A stretch of 64,000 nt of DNA. It comes from Marisa cornuarietis. Lineage: Eukaryota > Mollusca > Gastropoda > Architaenioglossa > Ampullariidae. Position 1 is the stretch's first letter, and each line of letters begins with the position of its first letter. The stretch covers positions 608,501 to 672,500 of the forward strand of contig SMMW01000584.1 of the NCBI GenBank assembly GCA_004794655.1. The letters run 5' to 3'. The notes beneath the pieces were generated by a model. That model was not told the DNA's origin. It ran no database searches and was given only the letters and a program-made list of their open reading frames with translations. The translations under genes and the position numbers were made by a program. Of this stretch, positions 22,785 to 32,720 are shown piece by piece.

Positions 22785-23310
22785 TGACCATGTCTGTCAA
22801 CCGCTATGCAAAAACTCTGCCAAAACGTGGTCAAAGGTTCGTCCATATTTGTCTGTTTAAGAACGACCTTTACGACTGTTTTTACAGAGGACACAGGACT
22901 GTGCGCGTGCGGGTGGTGCGAGGTGATCCCATCAGCACCCTTTAAATAGAGCTGTTGGCGCGCGGTTCTACGAGACAGTTCCATGAACATTAAGCCTCGC
23001 CAGAGGATCTCTGGCACCAGGAGAAGATTATGTCCACTCGAGACCTCATGTCACACCACCCAGTCGAAAAGATGATAAACGTTTACGACAACCAAAAGCT
23101 GGAATTAGCTCAACAATTGCGTTACTGTGTACTGTACACCAACACAACACCTACTCTCTAGACAAAACACTAGGAATGTAATTGTCCGGCTGAGTGCCTC
23201 TGTCCCGAGTAATATACATACATGTCTATGTTCACGAAGCCAGGCCAAAAGTCGGAGCAGTCGTGAATACTTTAAATAAAATAAGCGTCTGATTGGTTAA
23301 AACGTCGTGC
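22785..23310 (+). repeat. Interspersed repeat family 2, copy a
   Basis: The stretch at 22795-22850 (GCAAAAACTCTGCCAAAACG, then TGGTCAAAGGTTCGTCC, then ATATTTGTC) matches 50805-50860. A second match follows about 430 bp later in copy a and about 290 bp later in copy b: TAAGCGTCTGATTGGTTAAA at about 23282 against TAAGCGACTCTAATTGGTCA at about 51101. The two blocks keep order and strand, suggesting one dispersed element of a few hundred bp. The family is unknown. Confidence 0.5.
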
Positions 23311-24440
23311 GGTCTCGTGTGGAAAGAGAACTCTCCTCCCGGTGCCCCACGTGGATCAGCGTGCCGGGCACGCACGTTTCGGAACGAGTTAAAGTCCAAT
23401 TTTTCTTAGAGAATCGTCCATTATCATCCTTTCGTCGTATTCGTCACCCTTTCCTCTTTTTCCGTAGAGTGGAAAAGTCCTGCTGGGCTTGGCTTACTAA
23501 TTCCAAGATAATTGTTTTCTCGCCAACGAAGGAATTAAATTTTTTTAATTTGTGCAACGTTCAGTGGAAGTGTCTGGGCAGCAACATGCTTGATTAGTGG
23601 AATCCTTTCTTGCGCTTATAGATGTCCTTTTCCCACGAATATTCCCTTGATTCCTTCATCTCCAAAACTTATGTTCGCTTGCAAGGCAGATGGTCCTCAG
23701 CTAAATTCAACTTTGACACCGTGTCAAGGGTCAGCAGATCTACATATATGTCCATATTAAAAGGAAGTACAAGAGGGAAATAAAAAAATTAAATTGGGAG
23801 AAAAAAGATACACACACGCAAGTAGAAGCGTCAAAATAGAAATGAAGGTGAAATTACATGTTTCAGACTGACAAAATCAAGTCATGTAGCCTACACTTCT
23901 GCATAGAACTCTGCGTGTAAGCATAAAAGTGCTTGCATGCGCGAGCGTGTGTGTGTGTGTGTGGGTGTGTGTGTGTGTGCGCGCGCTCGCATGCGTGCTG
24001 AGTACTTCGCGACTTCGGAATCTTCCTGATGAGACAGAAATAAATCTCTGCACCAGTCTGACATTATAAGACGTTCTGTCAGGCCAAGCTGCTATATTCA
24101 ACCTCGTAGTAATCTGTTCCTAGCTCCTAGTCTGTAACGAAATAGTCCCTTCAAGATACGTACTTACCAGATTCGCAACAAAATCGATTCAGTCAATAAT
24201 CTCTAGATAGCATCGCTCTGACTGTACAGGCTGCGTCGTCATAATCAACCTCTTCATTTACTCACATCGCTGCTTGTTCCCCCCTCCATGGTACAGTAGG
24301 AGTTTAGGAATATATTTGAATGGCAATTCTAAATAAGGTCTAAGCTTAATCGAAAGACATCAAGTGGGAATAATGGTGTGAATTAGAGCGAGACATCGTA
24401 AGGGAAAACATGTGTGCTTGCATGCGTGCGCGCGCGCGTG
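23311..24440. other. Anonymous sequence with (GT)n tracts
   Basis: No gene is seen. The imperfect GT/GC tract at 23946-23990 and the GC/GT run at 24424-24446 are simple repeats. Confidence 0.5.
23946..23990. repeat. (GT)n-(GC)n microsatellite
   Basis: About 45 bp of GT units passing into a GC-rich end (GCGCGCGCTCGC). Confidence 0.92.
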
Positions 24441-24451
24441 TGTGTCTGTGG

Positions 24452-24560
24452 GTGTAATTGATTGATTAATTGATTAATCAATTTATTCAGGGGCATAGCC
24501 CCACAGGAGAGGAGAAAACATAACACTGGTAAAATCATAATTCAAAACTAATCGACAGCA
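24452..24560 (-). mobile_element. Probable LINE or SINE 3' tail fragment
   Basis: On the minus strand the sequence reads GGGGCTATGCCCCTGAATAA, then repeating TTGATTAA units. This is a polyadenylation-like AATAAA followed by a short tandem tail, as at the 3' end of many non-LTR retroelements. The minus frame just before it ends LLWGYAPE and stop. Only the tail is recognisable, so the family is not assigned. Confidence 0.45.
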
Positions 24561-24603
24561 GCGGACTAGGGAGGTAAAGGTGCAGTTATTATACGCTATT
24601 AAA

Positions 24604-24605
<2 letters not shown>

Positions 24606-24701
<96 letters not shown>
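24606..24701. repeat. Compound (GT)n-(GA)n microsatellite
   Basis: About 37 GT units up to 24680 followed by about 10 GA units. Minus-strand Thr-His frames are artefacts. Confidence 0.98.
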
Positions 24702-24702
<1 letters not shown>

Positions 24703-24704
24703 GG

Positions 24705-27700
24705 AGTAAGGGACGATAAGAAGAACCGGTGATGCAAGAGCAATGGAGACAGCATCGCCCAGTAACGATCCCCCTGCGCTGTTCACTGGCGCGTGTTGAG
24801 CTGCATCACTCAGCTCTCCACTTCAGTGCGGTCCTTATAATCCCTCTGCCTTTAACGGAACTGAAAGCCTGTCCATATTTCCCACCTTCCCAGCAATCCT
24901 TTTGGTCTTCGAGCGTCTCGCGAGATTTGTCAGTTCAACGAACTTTTTTGTCAAGGTCTCGTGTTATTTTTTTTTTAATAACGAATAGGTGAGGCGTTTG
25001 GAATGGGCAAAAAATGTTATTTTGTTATGGGATAAAAGGACTTGAAGGACTGGGTGGCTGACTCCTTGCTAACCTTCTGCAGGATTAATAGAATGACTTG
25101 ATGGATAACTGATTTTGAGGGTAGGCCAAAAAGAAGCTTATTTTTGTCTATTTTTGTTGAAGAATACATTCATCTTTTTATAAGGAATATTTACAGAGCA
25201 GTCTCAACGGCTAAAAACCAGGTTAGTCAACAACGTTGACACCAGAACAAGTTTACCGACCTTTCCTTTGTTCTCTATTGCCATCTGTCAGTCTTGGTTA
25301 GGTCCGTAGTACTGTCATGAAGTCTGTTAATAATGCTCCTTAACAAACAACAGAACAAGACACAGACAAATGCGCCGTGACAGCTCCCTCTGATTCAACA
25401 GACAGAACTAGGCGTGACTTGGTATACTGATAGAGGAACCGTACACTCCCGTCTGTCCCCTCGTCTTCCCCTTTCCATTGAACATTTCAAACCTCTTCTC
25501 TAACAGACGAAAACAGTAATTGAGGTACCCCCATATACTTTACACCGAGAGAGAAAAATAAACATCTGTAACCATAGCCAATAACTGGTCTTGGCGCCAA
25601 AAGATTCCTGAACATTATGATGAAGGAAAAACTTTCTTCCCCCTCCCCCTTCCCTAGTCTCCAGTTTACACACGGACAGGACGCGACGTTGAAAGGAAGA
25701 CCCTCAACTGACAATGTGAGCGCTGACATCGAGGAAGATAACCATTCACAGTGTACTTATTTTGATGTCATCGATTGGTACATCGCACAAAGAACAGAAC
25801 TGACGTGCACTGTCACGCAGGGACAATCCGATTGATGACAGTATCTATTTTTGTGCTTCTCAGCTGATCAGACGAGACGATCGCATGACTTGAAAGGCAC
25901 AGGTTACAGAGTAAGTCTTTCGCTGTGTCTGGAAGTTCCAATTTCACCCATTTTTTCCTCTTTTGTTATTTATTTCTCACATCACACTTTGCTAAGGGGC
26001 TTAATTCTCGATTCAAACTCAAAATGCAACCTGCCGATACGAGGAAGCCTTCATTATTACATCCTGTCAACTTGATTTATTTAAATCACTGACAGTGTTG
26101 GACTATGGTATACAGTCTAGAGGAAACAGTTGGATTTTAAAAGGAAGAAACGATTTATCCATCACTGTGATTACCTCCAAAATATCTTATTCTTATACAA
26201 ACGTTGCACAGCTTGCATTGATATAATGACCACTTCTTCGCGGCTTTGTTTAAAGCTAGGATGTCCTTACCTTTGAACTCACCAAGAAACAAAATGGATA
26301 GGATTAAATTGTATGTAGCTTGTTTTCTAGATGTAATGCAGATTGGTGGCTAGATCCTTCCCAAAGTCTTACATTCGGAACCATTAAGACTGCAGAGAGG
26401 CAGTCTATGTGATTTATTGTTCCTTTGGGTGCATTATCCGAGATGTGGAAGCCGAGCAATTAATAGTCATTACCACTACTGATTGCACCTTTATGGAAAA
26501 CTTTTAGATTATTGTTAAGAACACCGCTTTAATATCTACTTCTTTGTTCATTCATTCCCTAAACTGAAACCTGCTTATTCTCGAGCGATTTCATGGCTTT
26601 ATTTACTGCTTTACTCGCTCGTTCTTTGTTTCTTGTCACTTTTTTCATTTCTTTTCTTATGACTTTCATCTATTCTTTTCTTTACTTAACCCATTCTTCC
26701 ATTTTTTCTGTGTTTGTTCGCCTGAGAGAACAATGGAGATACAGTGTACCAAACTACACATCTCATTTTGTCTCACCTTAACTCACACCACCACCTCATA
26801 CCTCACCTCACATCACACCCTCTCACACCACACTGCACAAATATTATTATACTATTTCTACTTCAAAGATTTCTTTTAGTTTCGGATGAAAGTTAAATAA
26901 GTTCACTCGGACACGACTTCCACACCATCCACCCAGCAAGGATATGACAGGTGTCACTGTCAGGAGCGCTGGTAACCCTCTTGGAGGATCGGGTATTTGT
27001 CAAATACGAATATAGTGTTTGTGCACGTCGGCATAAACAGTGACCAGACAGCTAAAGCTCCCGACCGGAAGATAGTTCAGCGCAAAGGGACGCATTTACG
27101 TCTCGTCCGCTCGTCCACGAATGGCCCGCAGTCCTTTAGCCCTCGGCTTCGACCCTCCAATTCTGACGATAGTCCAGATTGCGAAGACGTGGTATGTGAA
27201 AATATCTGCCGCCTCACTTTCTTTGCTCGAAATAGACACCAGCGTGGGGTCCTTCAAGGAATGAAAGTGCCAGACACAGGATAAAAGATTTATAACATAT
27301 CAACTTCTACATGAGTAACCAGGGCTGTCTTACACTGTCTTGACCAGGAAGACAACAGTCGGCTATTTCTATTTTAATCCGATCTGTTCATGTCTGATTT
27401 AAAACCAACAGGTTTGAAATTAGTATGTTTTAATTTTTGCATGACACGTTCTCTCTCTAAAGTTTTAACTTTATAAGTGATTTTTAAGACTTAAAGCTTA
27501 ACTGACCGAAATCAAGAAACATTTTTTTTACAAACTGAGCATACAAACTTTCTGAGACCATGTGATGGAAATCAGTTCTATTTTCTGGCTTAATGCCGTT
27601 GCATCTCATACCTTACCTTCCTTTCTATGCACACAATAGATTCCTGGTTGTGACCTTTAGTCACATATCTCACATTCGAAGTTTAAAAAAAAATTCAATC

Positions 27701-27720
27701 TAGCGGGGTTACTCCCAGCG
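24705..27720. other. Anonymous sequence, possibly receptor intron or 3' flank
   Basis: No domain or element is recognised. It lies downstream, in minus-strand sense, of the receptor exon at 28927-29081. A further exon of that gene could be present unseen, but I found no class C GPCR motif such as the S-Y-A-S-T block expected next. The plus frame 26997-27284 (95 codons) shows no domain. Confidence 0.45.
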
Positions 27721-27726
27721 ATCCGA

Positions 27727-27925
27727 GGCGGTCCGGTGGGGCAACGGTTACTATAATAGTAAGAATCGGGTGTCCTAGGTTCAGATCTCGTTTCGGGAAT
27801 AATGTTTTTCTCTTTATATATATATATATATATAGCACCTGTTTACATGCCGCCTGCTTTGCCGTAAAATAGACTTTGTTAGTGGCTCGGCATAAAACAC
27901 CAATTCTCCCTCCCTCCCTATCTCC
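27727..27925 (+). mobile_element. tRNA-derived SINE, copy A
   Basis: The head resembles a decayed tRNA. GGCGGTCCGGTGGGGCAACG at 27727 stands in for the A box, and GGTTCAGATCTCG at about 27779 for the B box (consensus GGTTCGAATCC). A TA-rich spacer follows, then a conserved body, CACCTGTTTACATGCCGCCT and GCTCGGCATAAAACACCAA. The end is a (CTCC)n tail at about 27906-27925. The body matches copy C at 54250-54452. The head matches copy B at 49216-49437. Confidence 0.8.
27820..27836. repeat. (TA)n run inside SINE copy A
   Basis: Eight or so TA units placed between the tRNA-like head and the SINE body. Confidence 0.9.
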
Positions 27926-28764
27926 CTAGTCGCTTTAACTTCACTGTTTGCGTACGTCTTCTCAGACATTTGCTTACATAAATAAACAGGACTGCATCAA
28001 TTAGATGCAATAAACAATGCACGGTGTGCAACATTAAAAAATGTACAGGCCTTTCTAGAAGCGTCAGACTATATTCAAGAATAGATAGTTGTGGGCAAAG
28101 TGTACTACTCAAAATTCAGATTTTGGACAATGACAAAATTGCAGAGAGCGGTAGTAAATTATTTTTCTCCTATTTTAGTGCATTTCTGTTGAACATGAGC
28201 GTCACGTGAAGCTCATTTGTGGCTTCCCCGTCACTGCCTTGTCTGCAGCTTCTTCTTTTAGAGACGGTTTAGAGTTTTCTTCTAACTTCTGATTGTCTCT
28301 AGCGAAAGTGAAGATGCTTTATTTAAAAATAATGAGGACCAAGATTGGATACATAGAATGAGTCTTTCTGCATTTTATGTATTTAAAGCTTGCCCTTTGC
28401 ACATACAAGTGAATGAAATTTTAATCTAATATACTAGGGCAATTTATATCTACGCGCGAACACACACACACACACACAAGGAAACATGCATGATAATTGC
28501 TGGTTACAACTTTGGGTTTTCCTGCCTCTGAAAGCCTGGAAAGCCCGAGTTCAGAGATGCGTCTGTAGAAGTAGGCTGATCCGTTGCACCACCCCATACA
28601 CGTCTAATGATCGGAAGTTCTCCAGAAACCACGTGACGCATTAAGTCGCAGCTTTAATTACGACAGACACGCACAAAGGGTGAAGAACGAGTGAATACTG
28701 GTCGTCATATTAGAAACAAGTAACAGATTTTTCTCTTTCTCTGTCTTATTCCTCTTGCTTAGTT

Positions 28765-28775
28765 TTGTTGTTGTT

Positions 28776-28812
<37 letters not shown>
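28765..28812. repeat. (GTT)n microsatellite
   Basis: About 15 GTT units with one ATT interruption, inside the putative receptor intron. Confidence 0.95.
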
Positions 28813-28920
28813 TGGGGGGAGGTGTTTCTAAAGTTGTAAATGCTTGTTCTTTTTTCTCATCCTTTCATTCCTTCTTTTTATGTCTTTAAACCTTTCTTCT
28901 CTTTTCGTTGTGAAATCTTT

Positions 28921-28926
28921 ACATAC
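28921..28926 (-). promoter_or_regulatory. Splice donor of receptor exon
   Basis: Minus strand CAG|GTATGT, a near-consensus 5' splice site, fixes the exon end in phase 0. Confidence 0.85.
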
Positions 28927-29081
28927 CTGAGGAATCTTGAAGAGTTTCAGGAGATTGTGCACCTGTATTGACGTCACGCTGGAGGGCGCACCCAGCACAC
29001 CTGAGATGATCTTGACCTCGTTTTCTGGCTGTGAACCGTCCGGACACTTGTAGGAGGAACCACCGATGCTAGTAATAGACC
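28927..29081 (-). CDS. Metabotropic glutamate receptor-like (class C GPCR), single internal exon
   Basis: This 155-bp exon encodes 51 complete codons plus two bases of a split codon. The residues include YKCPDGSQPENEV, then IISGVLGAPSSVTSIQV and HNLLKLFKIPQ. In metabotropic glutamate receptors the same order (CPDGS, then G-V-I-G-S-S-V-S-I-Q-V-A-N-L-L-R-L-F-I-P-Q) lies in lobe 1 of the extracellular Venus-flytrap ligand-binding domain. The SS-SIQV turn forms part of the glutamate-binding pocket region. On the minus strand it is bounded by GTGTTCCACAG (acceptor, entering at codon position 2) and CAG|GTATGT (donor, phase 0). All three codon-boundary features are intact and there are no stops. 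CPDGS is most like the group II and III receptors, but the paralogue is unresolved. The product would be a plasma-membrane receptor coupling glutamate or a related ligand to G proteins. No other exon is visible, so introns are long or the exon is an isolated remnant. Confidence 0.85.
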
Positions 29082-29100
29082 CTGTGGAACACACAAAATA
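29082..29100 (-). promoter_or_regulatory. Splice acceptor of receptor exon
   Basis: Minus strand TATTTTGTGTGTTCCACAG is T-rich and ends in CAG directly before the exon. A CTTAAG-containing stretch just upstream could supply the branch point. Confidence 0.8.
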
Positions 29101-30660
29101 GTCTTAAGCATATACCAGGAATTTCTCGTTTGGAGAGTCGTTCGGGTGGTCTCAAAACCTTTGATTAGGGTGTCTGACTTGTTCGTATGTTAGTTTGTTC
29201 GTTTTCTTTCAGATGGTCGGACTGTTTATTACTTTATTGCCGTTTATTACAAATTACAGAGATCAATTGTTTTATAAACTATGATATATAACTACATCTA
29301 TTTAAGAACAAGCTCATTTTAAAAACTCAGTGTTGGGGCAAATGTAGCGAAAGAAAATCTCAACTGTTATGGATATTTTAATATAACCGCTGCAATTTCA
29401 CGCACTGACAGCTTGAATCGGTTTACATCTGGAGGGAATTTTCTATTCAGCTTATAAAATAAACACTTAAGGTCAGACTGTCTCTCCCAGCGTAACAGTC
29501 AGACTGCTGGTCACTGCGCGATGAGAGCTGGACCACGTGATGTACTTCGCACACCATCGGGGCTATTGATCTCTGCTAACGTTGCCAAAGACTTGAGCTG
29601 TAGTCGTCGTAAAGCCAATTTCTCTTCTCGACTGGCTTATTGCTGGACTTTTGTTTTGGACTACTTCTACATTTTGCAGCGAAGTTGACAAAATTATTCG
29701 TGTACCACGTTGCATGTCTGTCAATCCTGAGAATAAGTGGCGGATGTGGTGAGAAACTTCGGGGAGGTCTCGAGGTTGGTGCATTTATGGCCGTGACGAA
29801 AGTGAAGATGTTGACTACGACTTTTTTTAGTGGCTAAATAACACAACATCCATTCGTGGTAAATCGCATAATAAAAAAGGACATTTTACGATCCTGCTAT
29901 ACTAGCTATAGTCACCAGATTACAATGGCTGAAGCGGCGAAAGAGATAGATCAGAGAGAAAAAGAACAAAGAGAATTTGATGGAAACGACATGTCTGCTC
30001 TGTCTGAAATTTCGCAAAGTAGGCTGGCATAAAGTTTATTATTGTGAAAACATCAAAGGCCGTCGGAAAATGTCTGACTGCACTTCTATTTTTAAGTAGT
30101 TGCAATAACGGAATTTTGTGATGATAATTTTGTTTGTCTGAATTTGTTTTATTTATAAGATTTTTTAAAGGTAGAAATAGGATGGAAGGATCATACCAAA
30201 CAAGAAGAGAGGAAAAGCGACAGGTGATTAGAAACACGTTACATGCGACAGAGACAGGGATGACAGGAGGGACAAGCAGACACCGCGGGACGGAAAGTGG
30301 GATCAGCTGCCCGAGGAATAACGAGTGGGAGTTCAGGACAGCAGAGGGGAGCGAGAAACTCTGGCTCTTGCCAGTCAGCTCCTCCAATCAATGTCAGCGT
30401 GTTGTCTATCATCTAGCCTCGATTTCCAATCGGCCACCCAAAACTGCGCGACGCCGGATATTGCAAATGAAGTCGTTCTCATGCGGCAAGTTCTCCCGCT
30501 CGACTCTAGCAAATCATCCAGCACGCAAAACGCTGCCCAGATGTCACGACCCGGGTAAATGGCCTTCACCCTCAGCTTCCCCTCCCCCACATCCCTTAAG
30601 ACAGCCCTCACTGCACACGAGAAAACAAGCCGAAAGAAAAACAAGAAAAACGTCAGTAGA
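29101..30660 (-). other. Putative intron 5' of the receptor exon, with a GC-richer patch
   Basis: The acceptor implies upstream (higher-coordinate) transcribed sequence. No upstream receptor exon is recognised. At 30200-30660 the composition is GC-richer with open frames in several phases on both strands (30134-30691 +, 185 codons; 29920-30387 -, 155 codons; 30375-30665 -, 96 codons). None shows a known domain or paired splice sites. Confidence 0.45.
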
Positions 30661-30689
30661 TTCACTGCGACGACGACGACGACGAATAT

Positions 30690-30862
30690 GATGGGGACGT
30701 TCTCCTATCACGTACACCTGGACGAGCGTCTTTGGTAAGGAATCGTGTCGGGCGACATGACCAAACAAAGCCAGATTTTGGTGCTGAAGCGCTTAGTTTC
30801 TTGTGTCTGGATCCTTTTCTCCATCTGGTTAGCAAGGTTTACGTTTCACAACCATAGATCAT
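30690..30862 (-). pseudogene. RTE C-terminal region, copy 2
   Basis: The minus strand resumes with IYGCET (family LLYGCETWTL), then EKRIQTQETKRFSTK, then in another frame FGHVARHDSLPKTLVQ. About 40 family residues normally lie between the last two blocks, so a deletion is inferred. The sequence then runs into Arg-rich (CGT)n text. Confidence 0.82.
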
Positions 30863-31087
30863 GAAGAAGAAGAAGAAGAAGAAGAAGAAGAAGAAGAAGA
30901 AGAAGAAGAAGAAGAAGAAGAAGAAGAAGAAGAAGAAGAAGAAGAAGAAGAAGAAGAAGAAGAAGAAGAAGAAGAAGAAGAAGAAGAAGAAGAAGAAGAA
31001 GAAGAGCAACAACAAGAACAAGAACAACAAGAAGAACAACAAGAAGAACAAGAAGAAGAACAAGAAGAAACACAAGAAGAAGAAGAT
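30863..31087. repeat. (GAA)48 tract plus degenerate GAA/CAA, LINE tail-derived
   Basis: A pure (GAA)48 tract of 144 bp (30863-31006) is followed by mixed GAA/CAA/ACA units to about 31087. It lies exactly at the 3' end of the nested CR1/L2-like element and abuts the resumed RTE codons IYGCET. Several poly-Phe, poly-Leu, poly-Ser and poly-Lys frames across it are artefacts. Confidence 0.97.
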
Positions 31088-31674
31088 TTTATAGCACATT
31101 TTTCCACACTGAGGAGAGCTCGATGCGCTTCTCAAGAGACCAGGAGCAGTGGAAAGAGGCCGTGTGATGTAGATGTGACAATCGAGTACAAACGAGCACA
31201 ACATACACATACGAACATGCACTGGTTAGCAATACAGGATCATGAAGGAACGCAGAGACAGGAGAGCAGGGGGGGAGAGGACAATAGGATGGACGAGCTA
31301 AAGTAGGGTTTTCGGATAGAGCTATGCTTTAAGTCCAGATCAGAAGGCATGTACCGACTCCGCTGTGCGGAGAGACCGAGGCAGGCCATTCCAAATACTG
31401 GATGAAGAGGAGAAAGAGCGACGGCCAAACGTCTCCAGTCTAATACGTAGAATAGAAAGAAAATCGGCGAGGGCCGAGTGAACTGACCCCCGAGGCTAGT
31501 ATGGCAGCACAAGCTCAGACAGATAGATTGGGGCAAGGCCATGAACAACACGATAGCATTGCAATCTTGAATTCGATGCGAGCCCGAACTGGTAGCCAAA
31601 GGAGATCGTGCGGAAGCGCTGAAGCAAGGTCAGATTCCGCTTACGGAATACAATGCGGGCATTGTTTTGAGCTC
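30863..31674 (-). mobile_element. CR1/L2-like LINE, 5'-truncated, nested in RTE copy 2
   Basis: The minus strand reads QNNARIVFRKRNLTLLQRF, then CYRVVHGLAPIYLSELVLPY. Next come GSVHSALADFLSILRIRLET and FGRRSFSSSSIWNGLPRSLR. This is the C-terminal end of a CR1/L2-type ORF2 (family pattern: K-L-L-HGLAP-YLS, R-T-FG-RAFS-AGP-LWN-LP). A short 3' region follows, with AGCGCATCGAGCT and TGTGCTATAAAATC, the usual end motif (normally GCGCTATATAAAT then (ATT)n). Here the tail is (TTC)n. Only the last ~180 codons were inserted, typical of 5' truncation. Stops are present. Confidence 0.88.
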
Positions 31675-32720
31675 TGTGACTAGGGACCTGTATATGTATA
31701 CATGTGACAAAACTCATACTTTTGCTGCCCAAGCCTTAATTCAGTCTGCCTGTCGCTGCTGTGATACTGTGACGAATTCCACCACGCAGCTGACGTCCTT
31801 AGAGACCGCCATGCCCAGGTGCTTGAAACTCCTCTTCATACACCGTTCATATGGATCTTGTCATATAGTGCCCACCATTAATTTGCTCTTGTCAGAACTG
31901 GTTTCCATCCCTTATGCGTTCACGCTGGCGACGAAATTTTTGGTAAGGGCTTGAAATTCATTGTCGCTGCATGCTATCAGATCTATGTCATCGGAAAAAA
32001 TCGTAGGTTACTTAGTGGCCTCCTTCTTATGGAAGGTGTGGTGCTAATGGAGAATTTTTTGCATGATTGTTTTCATATAGATGTTTAACAGCACCGGGGA
32101 CATAGGGCAGCCTTGACAGAGTTCTCCGACCTGGTTAATAAGCAGTACGGAGCTCCTAGAACTGACGTACGTGTTGGAATGGTTCGCACTTTTCCCCCTT
32201 CAAGGCTGTCTTTATACGTCGCGTCCTACAGTCCCACGTGCCAGACTATCGAATGCCTTCTTAAAATAAACAAAGTTATGTTAGAGATCGAAACCATGTT
32301 AAAGAATAGAAGTTTTCGAACAGGATGTGACTAGCCTGCTCTTCTTCAAGTAGTTCTTTAGCCATCTGTGTGAGACGGTCGGTTATAGATCATCTTTAAC
32401 ATATCTTCTCTTGGATGACTAATTAGGCGCATCGTCCGATAGTTCTGGCATTGCTTGTTGTTCCCCTTATTCGGAAGGAGTATGAGTGTTTCGTTCATTT
32501 TCGAGGCCATTGTTTAGATTCCCAAATTTTTCAACACAGGCCAGGAAGTACTTTCATTTTCTCTTTTCTTCCTCATTTGAGTAGCTCCCCTGCGACGTCA
32601 TCAACCCCTAGGGGCTTCCAAACTTTTAGGCTACAAATAGCCCGTTCGACTCCTTTCCGTAGGACCTGTAGATCTGCAAAATCACCTTTCGCAACTTGCT
32701 CAGCTTGAAGGATGTTTGGG
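31675..32720 (-). pseudogene. RTE reverse transcriptase domain, copy 2
   Basis: Minus-strand blocks are LKVWKPLGVDDVAGELLK near 32620-32580, then KKAFDSLARGT near 32260. GELCQGCPMSPVLLNIYMK follows near 32120-32060 and FSDDIDLIACSDNEF near 31990-31950. Both Asp residues of the catalytic box survive (FSDDID), unlike copy 1 (FADGID). Stops after D, G and other codons, and lost Tyr/Trp codons, show it is dead. It ends with VYIYRSLVT at 31675, immediately before the inserted CR1/L2-like element. Confidence 0.87.

Larger units (their letters stand above)
27926..28926 (-). other. Putative intron 3' of the receptor exon
   Basis: The strong donor at 28921-28926 implies that transcription continues to lower coordinates. 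The stretch contains a (CA)n run at about 28458-28479 and a (GTT)n run at 28765-28812. No second receptor exon is recognised. Intron status is inferred from the splice donor only. Confidence 0.55.

Noticed and set aside
22925..22960. TTTAAATAG box beside GCGCGCGG, promoter-like
   Set aside because: It lies inside a dispersed repeat shared with 50.8 kb, and no gene lies downstream.
27727..27800. Possible tRNA gene
   Set aside because: The A box is poor and no stable cloverleaf is evident. The same head recurs at 49.2-49.4 kb attached to SINE bodies.
30134..30691. 185-codon plus-strand frame
   Set aside because: Its codons are open in other phases as well, the end runs into (GAC)n-type repeat at the LINE boundary, and no domain is recognisable.
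30839..31222. Poly-Phe, poly-Leu, poly-Ser and poly-Lys frames
   Set aside because: They are translations of the (GAA/TTC)n tract at the LINE tail.
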